Below are positions 56,100 through 64,000 of a stretch of DNA of 64,000 nt, piece after piece. A program made the translations under genes and the position numbers. The notes beneath the pieces were generated by a model. The model did no database searches. It saw only the letters and a list, made by a program, of their open reading frames with translations, and was not told the DNA's origin. Each line of letters starts with the position of its first letter. The first letter of the stretch is position 1. The DNA is from an uncultured Lactobacillus sp. (GTDB lineage Bacteria > Bacillota > Bacilli > Lactobacillales > Lactobacillaceae): positions 1 to 64,000 of the forward strand of contig CAMLHK010000003.1 in the NCBI GenBank assembly GCA_946479925.1, given 5' to 3'.

Positions 56100-56978
56100 T
56101 TACTTTGTTAAATCAATTTTATCAATATCTATCATCCAGCCAATAGCAAAAGATTTTTCTCCCAAATGTGTCGCAATAACGGGACTAAACTTCGTTACTG
56201 AAATATTTTGCTTGGGAAATTTCTCCTTTAAAAAGTCCTCTGCTTCTTCAGCTTGACTTTTATCATTAGAATCAATGATAAAAAGTTTAATTTGGTCTTT
56301 ATAAGGCAACTTATCAATCTTTTCCACTGTTAAACTTTTAATTTTTATAAAAGCCCGTTTCATTGATCGAATCTTATCAAATGCCACAATATCGCCATCT
56401 TTAAAAGTAAGCAGTGGCTTGATGTTCAGCATGGATCCGATAAAAGCAGTAGCATTGCTTAAACGCCCCCCACGACTCAGATTTTTTAAATCATTGACTA
56501 CAAAAATCTCATCAATGGTTGATTTGATTTTATCTAATTTTACCAGAATGGTATCAAGGTCGAGACCATTCTTTATCATTCTGGCTGCAGCTAAAACCAA
56601 ATTTCCCTGCAGACGAACTGTCATCCTCGTGTCTATAGCATGTAGATTATATTTGGGATTGTTTTCCGATATATTACAAAGTGTCTGATAAAAACCTGAA
56701 ATTCCGCTTGAAAGTGTAATTGCGATAATAGCTTCATACCCTTCGTCATGTAAGCGATCAAAAAGACGAATTAAATCACCGCTACTTGGTTGAGAAGTCT
56801 TAGGAAAATCAGCTCCCTCTCTTTGCATTTTAAAAAGCTGATCAGAAGTAATATCAACATTTTCTAAGTACTCTTTTTGACCTATGATTATGGGAATAGA
56901 TATAACAATAATATTGTTTTTTTCCGCCTCTTGTTTTGTTATGGCGCTGGTACTATCAGTAACTAAAGCAATCTTCAT
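56100..56978 (-). CDS. DegV family fatty-acid-binding protein (second copy)
   Basis: 292 residues, MKIALVTDSTSAITKQ start, KTSQPSSGDL and LSSGISGFYQT segments, and VIATHLGEKSFAIGW at the end, all typical of DegV/FakB. It is clearly diverged from the copy at 33954. GAAAGGTAAG is the ribosome binding site and TGCTATAAT on the minus strand (-10 at 57018-57023) is a good extended -10, so it has its own promoter after the MarR gene. Confidence 0.92.
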   Translation of the reverse strand: MKIALVTDSTSAITKQEAEKNNIIVISIPIIIGQKEYLENVDITSDQLFKMQREGADFPKTSQPSSGDLIRLFDRLHDEGYEAIIAITLSSGISGFYQTLCNISENNPKYNLHAIDTRMTVRLQGNLVLAAARMIKNGLDLDTILVKLDKIKSTIDEIFVVNDLKNLSRGGRLSNATAFIGSMLNIKPLLTFKDGDIVAFDKIRSMKRAFIKIKSLTVEKIDKLPYKDQIKLFIIDSNDKSQAEEAEDFLKEKFPKQNISVTKFSPVIATHLGEKSFAIGWMIDIDKIDLTK

Positions 56979-57017
56979 CTAACTTACCTTTCGCTTTTGT
57001 CTGTACAACATACAAGA

Positions 57018-57026
57018 ATTATAGCA
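57018..57026 (-). promoter_or_regulatory. Extended -10 promoter of the second degV gene
   Basis: On the minus strand TGCTATAAT: a perfect -10 hexamer (57018-57023) with the TG extension. No convincing -35. It lies about 40 bases before the degV start, in the gap after the MarR gene. Confidence 0.55.
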
Positions 57027-57066
57027 TAAAAAAATAAGTGTTTCGACCATCAACTAGTAGAACAAA

Positions 57067-57468
57067 TTATTTTTCACTTCTTTGTAATAACTCACTGAAG
57101 ATGTGGTTAAAAGTTGCTACTTCTTGTTTGCTAAGACCTTGCAACAAGGATTCTTCTATCTCTTTTAATACTTGTTTTAATTGGATAATTTTTTGAAGTC
57201 CTGTTTCATTTAACAAAACAATTTTGCTTGAATCTTTCTCAGATCTTTTAACTGTAATAAAACTAACTGTTTTCTTCTGCTGTAATTGTCTACTCAATGT
57301 AGATAACGAAATATTTAAATTGTCAGCTAAATCTCCCATTTTTAAAGCTGTATTGTTATTTTGATCGAAATATAGCAAAATTCTAGTTTGTGATAAATTT
57401 AAGCCACATTTTCTATTTATTTCGTTTTTTATATTTCCCGCAATTGTGCTAAAAGATAAAACATCCAT
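57067..57468 (-). CDS. MarR family transcriptional regulator
   Basis: 133 residues with a winged HTH (LSQTRILLYF, MGDLADNLNISLSTLSRQLQ) and a dimerisation helix at each end. In streptococci the MarR protein FabT controls fatty acid genes; here the next gene is a fatty-acid-binding DegV, so a lipid-related role is possible but is inference only. A 7-bp inverted repeat at 57576-57595 lies about 110 bases upstream. Confidence 0.88.
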   Translation of the reverse strand: MDVLSFSTIAGNIKNEINRKCGLNLSQTRILLYFDQNNNTALKMGDLADNLNISLSTLSRQLQQKKTVSFITVKRSEKDSSKIVLLNETGLQKIIQLKQVLKEIEESLLQGLSKQEVATFNHIFSELLQRSEK

Positions 57469-57806
57469 TTAACTACCTTTTCTGATAAAAACCAAAATAA
57501 CTTATAAGCATGTATTTAAAAAGTCCATATGTTTTCCCAAAGAAAATTAGTTTGTGAAACAATTGGGTTACCTGTATAGTAATATTATTTACTATTATTT
57601 TTTGCTTATAAATATTTATATTAATAACTTTAAATCTATATTACCAGTATATCAGTTTTTTGCAATAGCTGCTTTAAAAAGTAGATTTATAATTAATATA
57701 TGATTAGTAGTACTCTTTTTTAAGATTTAATCATAAAATCTGCCTAAAGCGAATACAAATTGTTTAATAATTGATATAATAGTAAGCGTGTTTTGAGGTG
57801 ATAATT
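57469..57806. promoter_or_regulatory. Divergent intergenic region between the MarR gene and rqcH
   Basis: About 340 AT-rich bases. On the plus side TGATATAAT (extended -10, TATAAT at 57775-57780) serves rqcH. ATAGTAA (57576-57582) and TTACTAT (57589-57595) form a perfect inverted repeat with a 6-base spacer, a candidate MarR operator. No further gene was seen. Confidence 0.55.
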
Positions 57807-59495
57807 ATGGCTTTTGACGGCTTATTCATACATAGTCTTTTAAATAGTGTTAAGCCAAAAATAATCAATGGTCGGCTTTCAAAAATATACCAACCATTTG
57901 AACAAGATTTAGTATTAACTTTTAGAAAAGAGCGCAAAAATATTCAGTTGTTACTATCGGCAAATGCGCAATACCCTCGGTTTTACATAACTAGCCAGAC
58001 TATTGCCAATCCTGATAAGGCTCCTACTTTTGTCATGGTACTGCGCAAATATTTGGAAGGCTCAGTATTAAAGGAGATTGAACAGCTGGGTGTGGACCGC
58101 ATAGTAAATTTTAATTTTAGTAATCGTAATGAGCTGGGAGATCAAGTTCAGTTAGTTTTATCTTTAGAATTAATGGGACGACATAGTAATGTCATACTTT
58201 ATGATCAAAAAAGTGGACATATAATCGATTTGCTTAAACGGATTAATCCAGATGAAAACAGAGTGCGGCTGCTTTTACCTAAAGCAAAATATGAATTACC
58301 GCCCTTAATATCTGGAATAAACGGCTTTGAAATAACAGAAAAAGAGTTTAGAGAAAAAACTATGCATTCTGATCCAGTAGATTTTGCCAGTCAAATTGGT
58401 GGCCTGGATCGTGACGATCGTCAGGAGCTCACTGGTTATTTGGAAGATGATTTTTCTTATTCGTCCTTTAAAACTTTTATGGATCAGTTTAATAAAAAAG
58501 GCGCTTTTATATTAAAAACGCCAAAAAATAAACGTAAGATTTTTCCCTACCTACCCTACCATCTTAACCTGACAAAAGAAAGTGCTGATCCGGATATTAA
58601 TCATGCTTTAAATGAGTTTTACGAGTATCAGTCAAATCAAGATTGGGTAAGGCAAAAGTCAGCTCAAATTGAGCGGCTAATCAAAAATGAGTACAAAAAA
58701 TTAACCAAAAAAATTGTTAAGCTCAAAAAGCAGCTTGAACAGGCAGAAAATTCTGAAGGATACAGGATACAAGGAGAAATACTTAACGCAAATTTATCGC
58801 AAGTTAAGCCAGGGATGGCAGAGGTTTCTTTGCCAAATTATTATGATAATAATCGCCCACTAAAAATTAAACTTGATGTTGCCCTTTCTCCGGCCCGTAA
58901 TGCGCAGAAATATTTCACTAAATATAAAAAATTACGTGATTCTATTAAACACGTTAAAGAGCAAATATCTATTGCTCAGGATAACTTAGATTATTTTGAT
59001 TCTGTTCAAACCGCAATTGATAATGCTGAACCGCAAGATATCGATCAAATTACTGAAGAGTTAATGAACCAGGGATATTTGAAGAAGCCCCAAAAACCAA
59101 AACGGAAAAAGAAAATTACCGAAAAAAATCTGAATAAATTTCGTATATCTTCGGGTAAAACTGTTTTAGTTGGCAAGAATAATTTGCAAAATGACTGGCT
59201 AACTTTAAAAAAGGCCAATAAAACTGATATTTGGTTTCATGTTAAAAATATTCCGGGCTCACACGTGATTTTGCAATCAGCTGAGGCGACAGATGAGGAC
59301 ATTCGAGAAACAGCTGAAATTGCCGCATATTTCTCTAAAGCTAAAAATTCTGCGCACGTACAAGTCGATTATGTTCAAGATAAACGTGTCAAAAAACCAA
59401 ATGGAGCAAAACCAGGCTTTGTAATTTATACTGGTCAAAATTCAATTGAAGTAACCCCTGAAAAAACCAGGGTATTATCGAAGAGAATAAATTAG
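57807..59495 (+). CDS. rqcH: Rqc2 homologue RqcH (FbpA/NFACT protein)
   Basis: 562 residues from ATG 57807 with TGAGGTGAT upstream; a GTG at 57798 lies in that site. RqcH adds Ala tails to peptides on stalled 50S subunits. The order is NFACT-N (MAFDGLFIHSLL), two HhH, a long coiled coil (about 275-430) and NFACT-R (DIWFHVKNIPGSHVIL). It was formerly named fibronectin-binding protein. It is the only plus-strand gene right of the proposed terminus besides xerS. Confidence 0.95.
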   Translation: MAFDGLFIHSLLNSVKPKIINGRLSKIYQPFEQDLVLTFRKERKNIQLLLSANAQYPRFYITSQTIANPDKAPTFVMVLRKYLEGSVLKEIEQLGVDRIVNFNFSNRNELGDQVQLVLSLELMGRHSNVILYDQKSGHIIDLLKRINPDENRVRLLLPKAKYELPPLISGINGFEITEKEFREKTMHSDPVDFASQIGGLDRDDRQELTGYLEDDFSYSSFKTFMDQFNKKGAFILKTPKNKRKIFPYLPYHLNLTKESADPDINHALNEFYEYQSNQDWVRQKSAQIERLIKNEYKKLTKKIVKLKKQLEQAENSEGYRIQGEILNANLSQVKPGMAEVSLPNYYDNNRPLKIKLDVALSPARNAQKYFTKYKKLRDSIKHVKEQISIAQDNLDYFDSVQTAIDNAEPQDIDQITEELMNQGYLKKPQKPKRKKKITEKNLNKFRISSGKTVLVGKNNLQNDWLTLKKANKTDIWFHVKNIPGSHVILQSAEATDEDIRETAEIAAYFSKAKNSAHVQVDYVQDKRVKKPNGAKPGFVIYTGQNSIEVTPEKTRVLSKRIN

Positions 59496-59528
59496 AAAAC
59501 GAGGATGAAGAAATCATCCTCGCTTTTT
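59496..59528. terminator. Bidirectional terminator between rqcH and carB
   Basis: CGAGGATGA (59500-59508) pairs with TCATCCTCG (59514-59522) around a 5-nt loop, with A and T tracts on either side for the convergent genes. Confidence 0.88.
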
Positions 59529-62500
59529 AAATCGGCTGAGTGGTTAATGATAAAGACTCTAAAACACTTAAAATAAGTTCAGTAGTTTCGATACTTGAAA
59601 ACACTGGTATGTTCTGATTCAAAGCCTCATCGCGTATTCTAGTTGCATCATCACTAGCGGAATCAGATAAATTTGTAATATTTATTACCATATCAATCTT
59701 ATGCTGGCGAATCTTGTCTAATAAGCTGCGAGAGCCATGACTAATTTTTGACACTATTCCAGTTGTAATACCGGCTTCTGCCAGTTCATTAGCCGTGCCC
59801 TCGGTTGCAATTATTTTAAAGCCTAACCGATAAAATCTTTGAGCCAATTCTGTAACTTTTTTCTTGTCTTCGTCGCGCACCGATATAAAAATTATTCCAT
59901 AATTTGGTATTTTTAAACCACTAGCTTCATACCCTTTGTATAAGGCCTTTGCGAGTTCGGTATCCCTGCCCATAACAGAACCAGAAGACTTCATTTTAGA
60001 ATCGAACGTATTTTCGCTTTGATAATTAATATAAGAAAAGACTGGCATTTTAACAAATATAAAGCTATTTGAACGCCATAATCCACTTTTGTATCCTAAT
60101 TCAGGCAAAGACTTTCCGATTAAAACTTCAGTCGCACATTTGGTAATATCCTTACCAAGAGCCTTGGAAAGAAAAGCGATATTATGGCCGGCATAAGGCT
60201 TAATTTGTAATAAATATACTTTTTTATCAACAATTAAGAAATGTAAAGTAAAAATACCGCGCATATTTAGACGTTTAATTAATGTAATAGCAAATTCAGT
60301 TAATAATTTCTTGGCCGTTTTGGATAAGTTTTGTGGTTTAAAAACAGCTATTGAATCTGAAGCATGTGAACCTGTTTGTTCTAAGTGCTCAATGATACCT
60401 GGAAGAGTTACATTTTTTCCATCTGAAATGGCAGTTATCTCATATTTATTTCCCTCAATAAAATGAGATAAGCTTACCTTAGAAAGCTGATTTTCTTTTA
60501 AATATTTTTTTAAGGCTGGTAAATCATAAACGACAGCCGATTTTTGCTTTACTCCCAAATTATTAAAACCACCAATTAAAATTGGAAATCCGTGTTCTTT
60601 AATGAACTTCTGAGCAGCACTTTTATTAACAGTCGTTAGGAGTTTGTTTTGACTTAAATTTTTTACTGGTTTATTTAACGCCTGTTTTATGCGATCTTTA
60701 GGATTAACATCCTTGTTACCTAAAATATTCAGACCGTTTTCGATAAGTTTCTTACGCAGAGCATTCATTTCTTTACCAGAAAACTGTATTAAAACATCTT
60801 TGATTTTTTCTTTCTTGGCAATTTGAAGAATACTTTCAACTGTAATTGGCTCAAAATAAACTTTAGCTACTCTTTTGTAGCTAATAGCAACTGATTCATC
60901 GTTATTTGAAAGTAAAATAATGTCATAATTATTATTATGTAAAGTATCAATTGCATGACTGATCATGTAGTCGAATTCACTCGTAACTGACACTTGTGAT
61001 GGCAGCATTCCAATTATTAAAACCTTTTTAGAGGCAGTCAAAACTCGGCTTTCGTCTTGAACTCCAAATGAACCATAATATGCTTTAACTAATGGCTTAA
61101 TGGTTCCCGCAGTGCCATCAATTTGCTGGAAGGCGGGTTTTAAATGTATTTTTACAAGTCTTTTTTCAATTGCATCCACACTGATCATAGATAAGTTAGC
61201 AATTAAAAGATTACGAAACCCCCTCTTTTTGGCTTCAATTAATAATTCATCGGTTAAGTGCTCATTTACTAATTTATGACCAATTTCAACTATATGAAAC
61301 AGCTTTTGGAAATATACTGGATGAATATGAACAATTTCATGTAATTCTTGATAACTAAAACCTTTTGCAATTGCAGCGAGTAGCTTAAGTAAATGTAACT
61401 CATCAGGTTGTTTTAGATCAGAAATAATTTCTGATTTATCCTTAGCTTTTTCAGTCTGCAAAACGCTTAGTGACATTTTTATATTTACTGTTGAAGCCAG
61501 ACCTTTTAAAAAAGCAGATTCAAAATTTGTACCTAAACCAATAGCTTCTCCACTCGCCTGCATTCTGCTGCCTAATTTGTAATGATTGCTACCAGATTGC
61601 GTTAATGACCAAAATGGCATCCTAATGGCTACTTTGTCTAAGGTTGGTTCGATTGCAGCATTAAGTCCTGATAACGGATCTTTAATTTCATCTAAACGAT
61701 AACCGAGTGCAATTTTACAAACAATATAACCCAAACTATACAGTCCTATCCTCTTAGACCAAATAGCACTACGCGTTAGTCTGGGCTTTATCGATAAAAC
61801 TTTGACAGCAAATTTAGTACCTTCGTGTTTAACGGCGAAATGTATATTAAGAATTCCTACTATTTGCAGACTATCTGCTATTTTTTTGGCAATTGTCCGA
61901 ATCCTTTGTACTTGGTCATTGTTAAGGGTCAAGGCTGGCATTACAGCCGCCGAATCACCGGCATTAATAGCTACAGACTCAATAGTATCTGCTAGATTAG
62001 TAAAAAGTGTATTCCCTGAGCCATCACGAATAATATTGGCAATTATTTCGTCCCAAGAAGATAAGTCTTCTGCTAAGTGATAATCGCCAAACGAAAAATT
62101 TTCCAGTCGTTTTTCTTTTTGTAAATATTCGTTTAGATCAGTAATATTATTAAAAATAATTTTTTGGTTAAGCGCTGAATCATTTTGTTTGATAAGCATC
62201 ACAGGAAAGTGAACGGACTCTTCCAGTTGTTTTTGCAAATTAATTGCATCGAAATCAGTTAGATTCCAATATTTGCTGGTCTCAATCTGATTTTCTGTCA
62301 GAAAAGCGTTCATTTTTTGATGATCGTCAATTGCCAAAGTTCGTTTGTTTAAAGTTAACAAGCGCACTCCCATTTGACTCAGAATACCATCTTGAACAAG
62401 TTCCCGGGTAACTTTTAAACCAGTAGTAGAGCCGTAAGCAGAGATAATGGCATTTGGTTCTTCCATGCGAATTATTCTTTTGAGAAATTCCAAGGTCATT

Positions 62501-62703
62501 GGTTCAAGATATACGGTTAAGCCGGGTTTTTTATCAGTAGAAATAGTTGCAGGGTTAGGATTGACTAAAATAACTTGAATATCTTCTTCAAAAAGTGCAT
62601 TAATAGCGTCTTCAACTAATAAATCAGTTTCGGATACTTTACCGACTAAAGTTGGACCTGATCCGATGATTAATACTTTATCTAAATCATTATCTAAAGG
62701 CAT
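59527..62703 (-). CDS. carB: Carbamoyl-phosphate synthase large chain homologue, catalytic residues replaced
   Basis: 1058 residues, the full CarB length, with no stop or frameshift. All parts are recognisable: first synthase half, oligomerisation region (about 400-550), second half (about 555-930) and the C-terminal MGS-like allosteric domain (about 935-1050). Compared with E. coli CarB, the first ATP-grasp loses the Gly-rich loop (SALNQK in place of MGGSGG) and the metal ligands: Gln285 becomes His, Glu299 Ser, Asn301 Lys. The second half shows the same pattern: Gln829 His, Glu841 Gln, Asn843 Lys, Arg845 Tyr. The enzyme cannot be expected to make carbamoyl phosphate. It starts 2 bases after carA. 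Confidence 0.9.
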   Translation of the reverse strand: MPLDNDLDKVLIIGSGPTLVGKVSETDLLVEDAINALFEEDIQVILVNPNPATISTDKKPGLTVYLEPMTLEFLKRIIRMEEPNAIISAYGSTTGLKVTRELVQDGILSQMGVRLLTLNKRTLAIDDHQKMNAFLTENQIETSKYWNLTDFDAINLQKQLEESVHFPVMLIKQNDSALNQKIIFNNITDLNEYLQKEKRLENFSFGDYHLAEDLSSWDEIIANIIRDGSGNTLFTNLADTIESVAINAGDSAAVMPALTLNNDQVQRIRTIAKKIADSLQIVGILNIHFAVKHEGTKFAVKVLSIKPRLTRSAIWSKRIGLYSLGYIVCKIALGYRLDEIKDPLSGLNAAIEPTLDKVAIRMPFWSLTQSGSNHYKLGSRMQASGEAIGLGTNFESAFLKGLASTVNIKMSLSVLQTEKAKDKSEIISDLKQPDELHLLKLLAAIAKGFSYQELHEIVHIHPVYFQKLFHIVEIGHKLVNEHLTDELLIEAKKRGFRNLLIANLSMISVDAIEKRLVKIHLKPAFQQIDGTAGTIKPLVKAYYGSFGVQDESRVLTASKKVLIIGMLPSQVSVTSEFDYMISHAIDTLHNNNYDIILLSNNDESVAISYKRVAKVYFEPITVESILQIAKKEKIKDVLIQFSGKEMNALRKKLIENGLNILGNKDVNPKDRIKQALNKPVKNLSQNKLLTTVNKSAAQKFIKEHGFPILIGGFNNLGVKQKSAVVYDLPALKKYLKENQLSKVSLSHFIEGNKYEITAISDGKNVTLPGIIEHLEQTGSHASDSIAVFKPQNLSKTAKKLLTEFAITLIKRLNMRGIFTLHFLIVDKKVYLLQIKPYAGHNIAFLSKALGKDITKCATEVLIGKSLPELGYKSGLWRSNSFIFVKMPVFSYINYQSENTFDSKMKSSGSVMGRDTELAKALYKGYEASGLKIPNYGIIFISVRDEDKKKVTELAQRFYRLGFKIIATEGTANELAEAGITTGIVSKISHGSRSLLDKIRQHKIDMVINITNLSDSASDDATRIRDEALNQNIPVFSSIETTELILSVLESLSLTTQPI

Positions 62704-62705
62704 GT

Positions 62706-63761
62706 TTACACCATCATCTTTACAAAGTTATCAAAAATGGGAAGAGCATCTAGACTTCCTGGTGCTCCTTCGGCATTGAAAGCTGTACCAATTACCTTAT
62801 TGGTTTTATTGCTGTAACCGGCAAGTAATTCACTGTGAAGATCGTAAAATTCTCTTTCCATTTTGAATTGAATGCTGTTTGGCAGAACCAGTTGATCAAT
62901 ATTCATAGCCACTTGCCAAATCTTGTTTGTATTTTGATCAATTACAGGGTAATTAATACCATTATATGGTTGTGGTAAGTCGACAAGTTCAAAATTCAAA
63001 AAATCGCTTAATGTTAAAAACCCTAAGCCAATTCCCCAAATGGGAATTTGACCATAAAATGCTGAAAGAATTGGTTCTAGGTCTGGCATTAATTCATTTG
63101 GCCTGCCAGGCCCTCCCGAGATGATAATTCCTTGTGGTCGCAAATTTTCAATATCGGGCACAGCAACATTATATGGTAAAACTGTAGCATTAACCTTTCT
63201 TAAAGATAATTCTCTAAGCATGGAATGCTTTAAACCAAGATCAATTATAGCTACAGTTTTCCCTACATTCGGTACTGCATAGGCATTCTTAGTAGAAACA
63301 GCTGCAGATTTGTTTTTGGGCAATACCAAGGCTTTAATTTGGTCAAAAGCGTGTTCATCATTTGTGTCCATAATCGACGCTTTGATTGTTTTCTCCTTAT
63401 TCAAAAGATGAACTAAGGCTCTGGTATCGACATTAAAAATTGCTGGTATATTTTTTTCTTTTAAAAAAGAAGCTAAATCCTGAAAGTTGCCACTTTCGGA
63501 AATATTTTGTGCAACATCATTGGCGATTATTCCTTTTACTGTCGGATTAATGCTTTCATAGTCAATAGCATTAATACCGTTGCCACCAATCATTGGGGCA
63601 GTAAATACGAGAATTTTACCTGTATTGGTTGGGTCAGTCAGTGCTTCTTGATAACCAAAATTACCCGTTTGAATTGCTAACTCACCGGTAGAAATTATTG
63701 AAGCTCCTAATCCTTCTCCTGGAAAAGATTGACCGTTTTCCAGAATCAAATATCGTTTCAT
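62706..63761 (-). CDS. carA: Carbamoyl-phosphate synthase small chain homologue, glutaminase triad lost
   Basis: 351 residues, normal CarA length. The N-terminal CarA domain is well kept (GYQEALTDPTNTGKI, PMIGGNGIN, VDTRALV). The C-terminal class I amidotransferase fold keeps IIISGGPGRPNE, but the nucleophile elbow reads GIGLGFL where active enzymes have GICLGHQ, so Cys269 is Gly. The GHPEASPG segment with the catalytic His is shortened to NAEGAPG. Glutamine hydrolysis is therefore not expected. The ATG directly follows the stop of the RluD-type gene. Confidence 0.9.
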   Translation of the reverse strand: MKRYLILENGQSFPGEGLGASIISTGELAIQTGNFGYQEALTDPTNTGKILVFTAPMIGGNGINAIDYESINPTVKGIIANDVAQNISESGNFQDLASFLKEKNIPAIFNVDTRALVHLLNKEKTIKASIMDTNDEHAFDQIKALVLPKNKSAAVSTKNAYAVPNVGKTVAIIDLGLKHSMLRELSLRKVNATVLPYNVAVPDIENLRPQGIIISGGPGRPNELMPDLEPILSAFYGQIPIWGIGLGFLTLSDFLNFELVDLPQPYNGINYPVIDQNTNKIWQVAMNIDQLVLPNSIQFKMEREFYDLHSELLAGYSNKTNKVIGTAFNAEGAPGSLDALPIFDNFVKMMV

Positions 63762-64000
63762 TTAATCACTTTTTTCTCTCAATTCAGTCAGTCTTTGCAA
63801 AAAAATTCGTGGAGGTTTTACTGCAAATTCGAGCCATTTACCAGTTGTTGGCTGTCTGAACCCTAATACTTGAGCATGCAAAAATTGACCATTTCCCTTT
63901 AAGGTATGATGCGGTCCGTATAATGGGTCCCCTGCAACAGGATGTCCAATATAAGCAAGGTGTACCCTGATTTGATGAGTCCGACCTGTTTCAAGTTGAC
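63762..64000 (-). CDS. rluD: RluD-type pseudouridine synthase, C-terminal part (5' end outside window)
   Basis: The minus-strand frame is open to the window edge and ends at TAA 63762-63764. The visible 78 or so residues include [20 protein letters not shown] (the RluA-family RTHQIR motif), GDPLYG and FLHAQVLGF. These belong to the RluA/RluD family that modifies 23S rRNA; the S4 domain and catalytic Asp are outside. The stop abuts the carA start, so the three genes are likely co-transcribed. Confidence 0.93.
   Translation of the reverse strand, partial: QLETGRTHQIRVHLAYIGHPVAGDPLYGPHHTLKGNGQFLHAQVLGFRQPTTGKWLEFAVKPPRIFLQRLTELREKSD

Overview
This window is a contiguous piece of a low-GC Firmicutes chromosome, most likely a Lactobacillus of the delbrueckii/acidophilus branch. 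Evidence for that is the protein sequences (Tuf, ClpX, RpmF, S1, ParE/ParC), the strong GGAGG ribosome binding sites, the frequent TTG starts, and the gene order (tig-clpX-ysxC, scpA-scpB-rluB, rbgA-rnhB-dprA-topA-trmFO-xerC-hslV-hslU, parE-parC). I cannot name the species. No rRNA, tRNA, insertion sequence, prophage or CRISPR array was recognised.

Layout. 1-11.4 kb: end of tuf, trigger factor, ClpX, YsxC, a 40-codon gene on the minus strand, UvrC, ObgE, an OatA-like acyltransferase, RNase Z, a dehydrogenase and a LapA-like membrane protein. 11.5-19.8 kb: zinc-free L32, a 5'-nucleotidase-like enzyme, DnaE and the pfkA-pyk glycolytic operon with two cre-like sites. 20-29.5 kb: CvfB, XerD, RibT, ScpA/ScpB, RluB, an FMN riboswitch with RibU, a LysM protein, Cmk, S1, Der and HU. 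29.6-44.9 kb: a TPR protein, YitT, Cca, hemolysin III, DegV, YozE, RbgA, RnhB, DprA, TopA, TrmFO, XerC, HslVU and an aldose epimerase-like protein. 45-52.8 kb: PlsY, topoisomerase IV, a LysR regulator, PpaC and an XRE regulator.

52.8-54.3 kb is an AT-rich stretch with almost no coding content. It holds a near-consensus Firmicutes dif site (53420-53447). Left of it nearly all genes are on the plus strand; right of it most are on the minus strand. This is what convergence of the two replichores looks like, so I read the stretch as the chromosome terminus. A XerS-type recombinase (54312-55397) lies under 1 kb from dif, and XerC and XerD are also in the window.

55.4-64 kb: a Nudix / DegV / MarR group, RqcH (FbpA), then a carA-carB pair and the end of an RluD-type pseudouridine synthase. 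The car pair is the most unusual thing here. Both reading frames are intact and full length and the fold signatures remain, but the glutaminase Cys and His in CarA and the metal and nucleotide ligands in both ATP-grasp halves of CarB are replaced. It looks like a two-subunit pseudo-carbamoyl-phosphate synthase kept for some other purpose, at the position where Bacillus carries its pyr operon.
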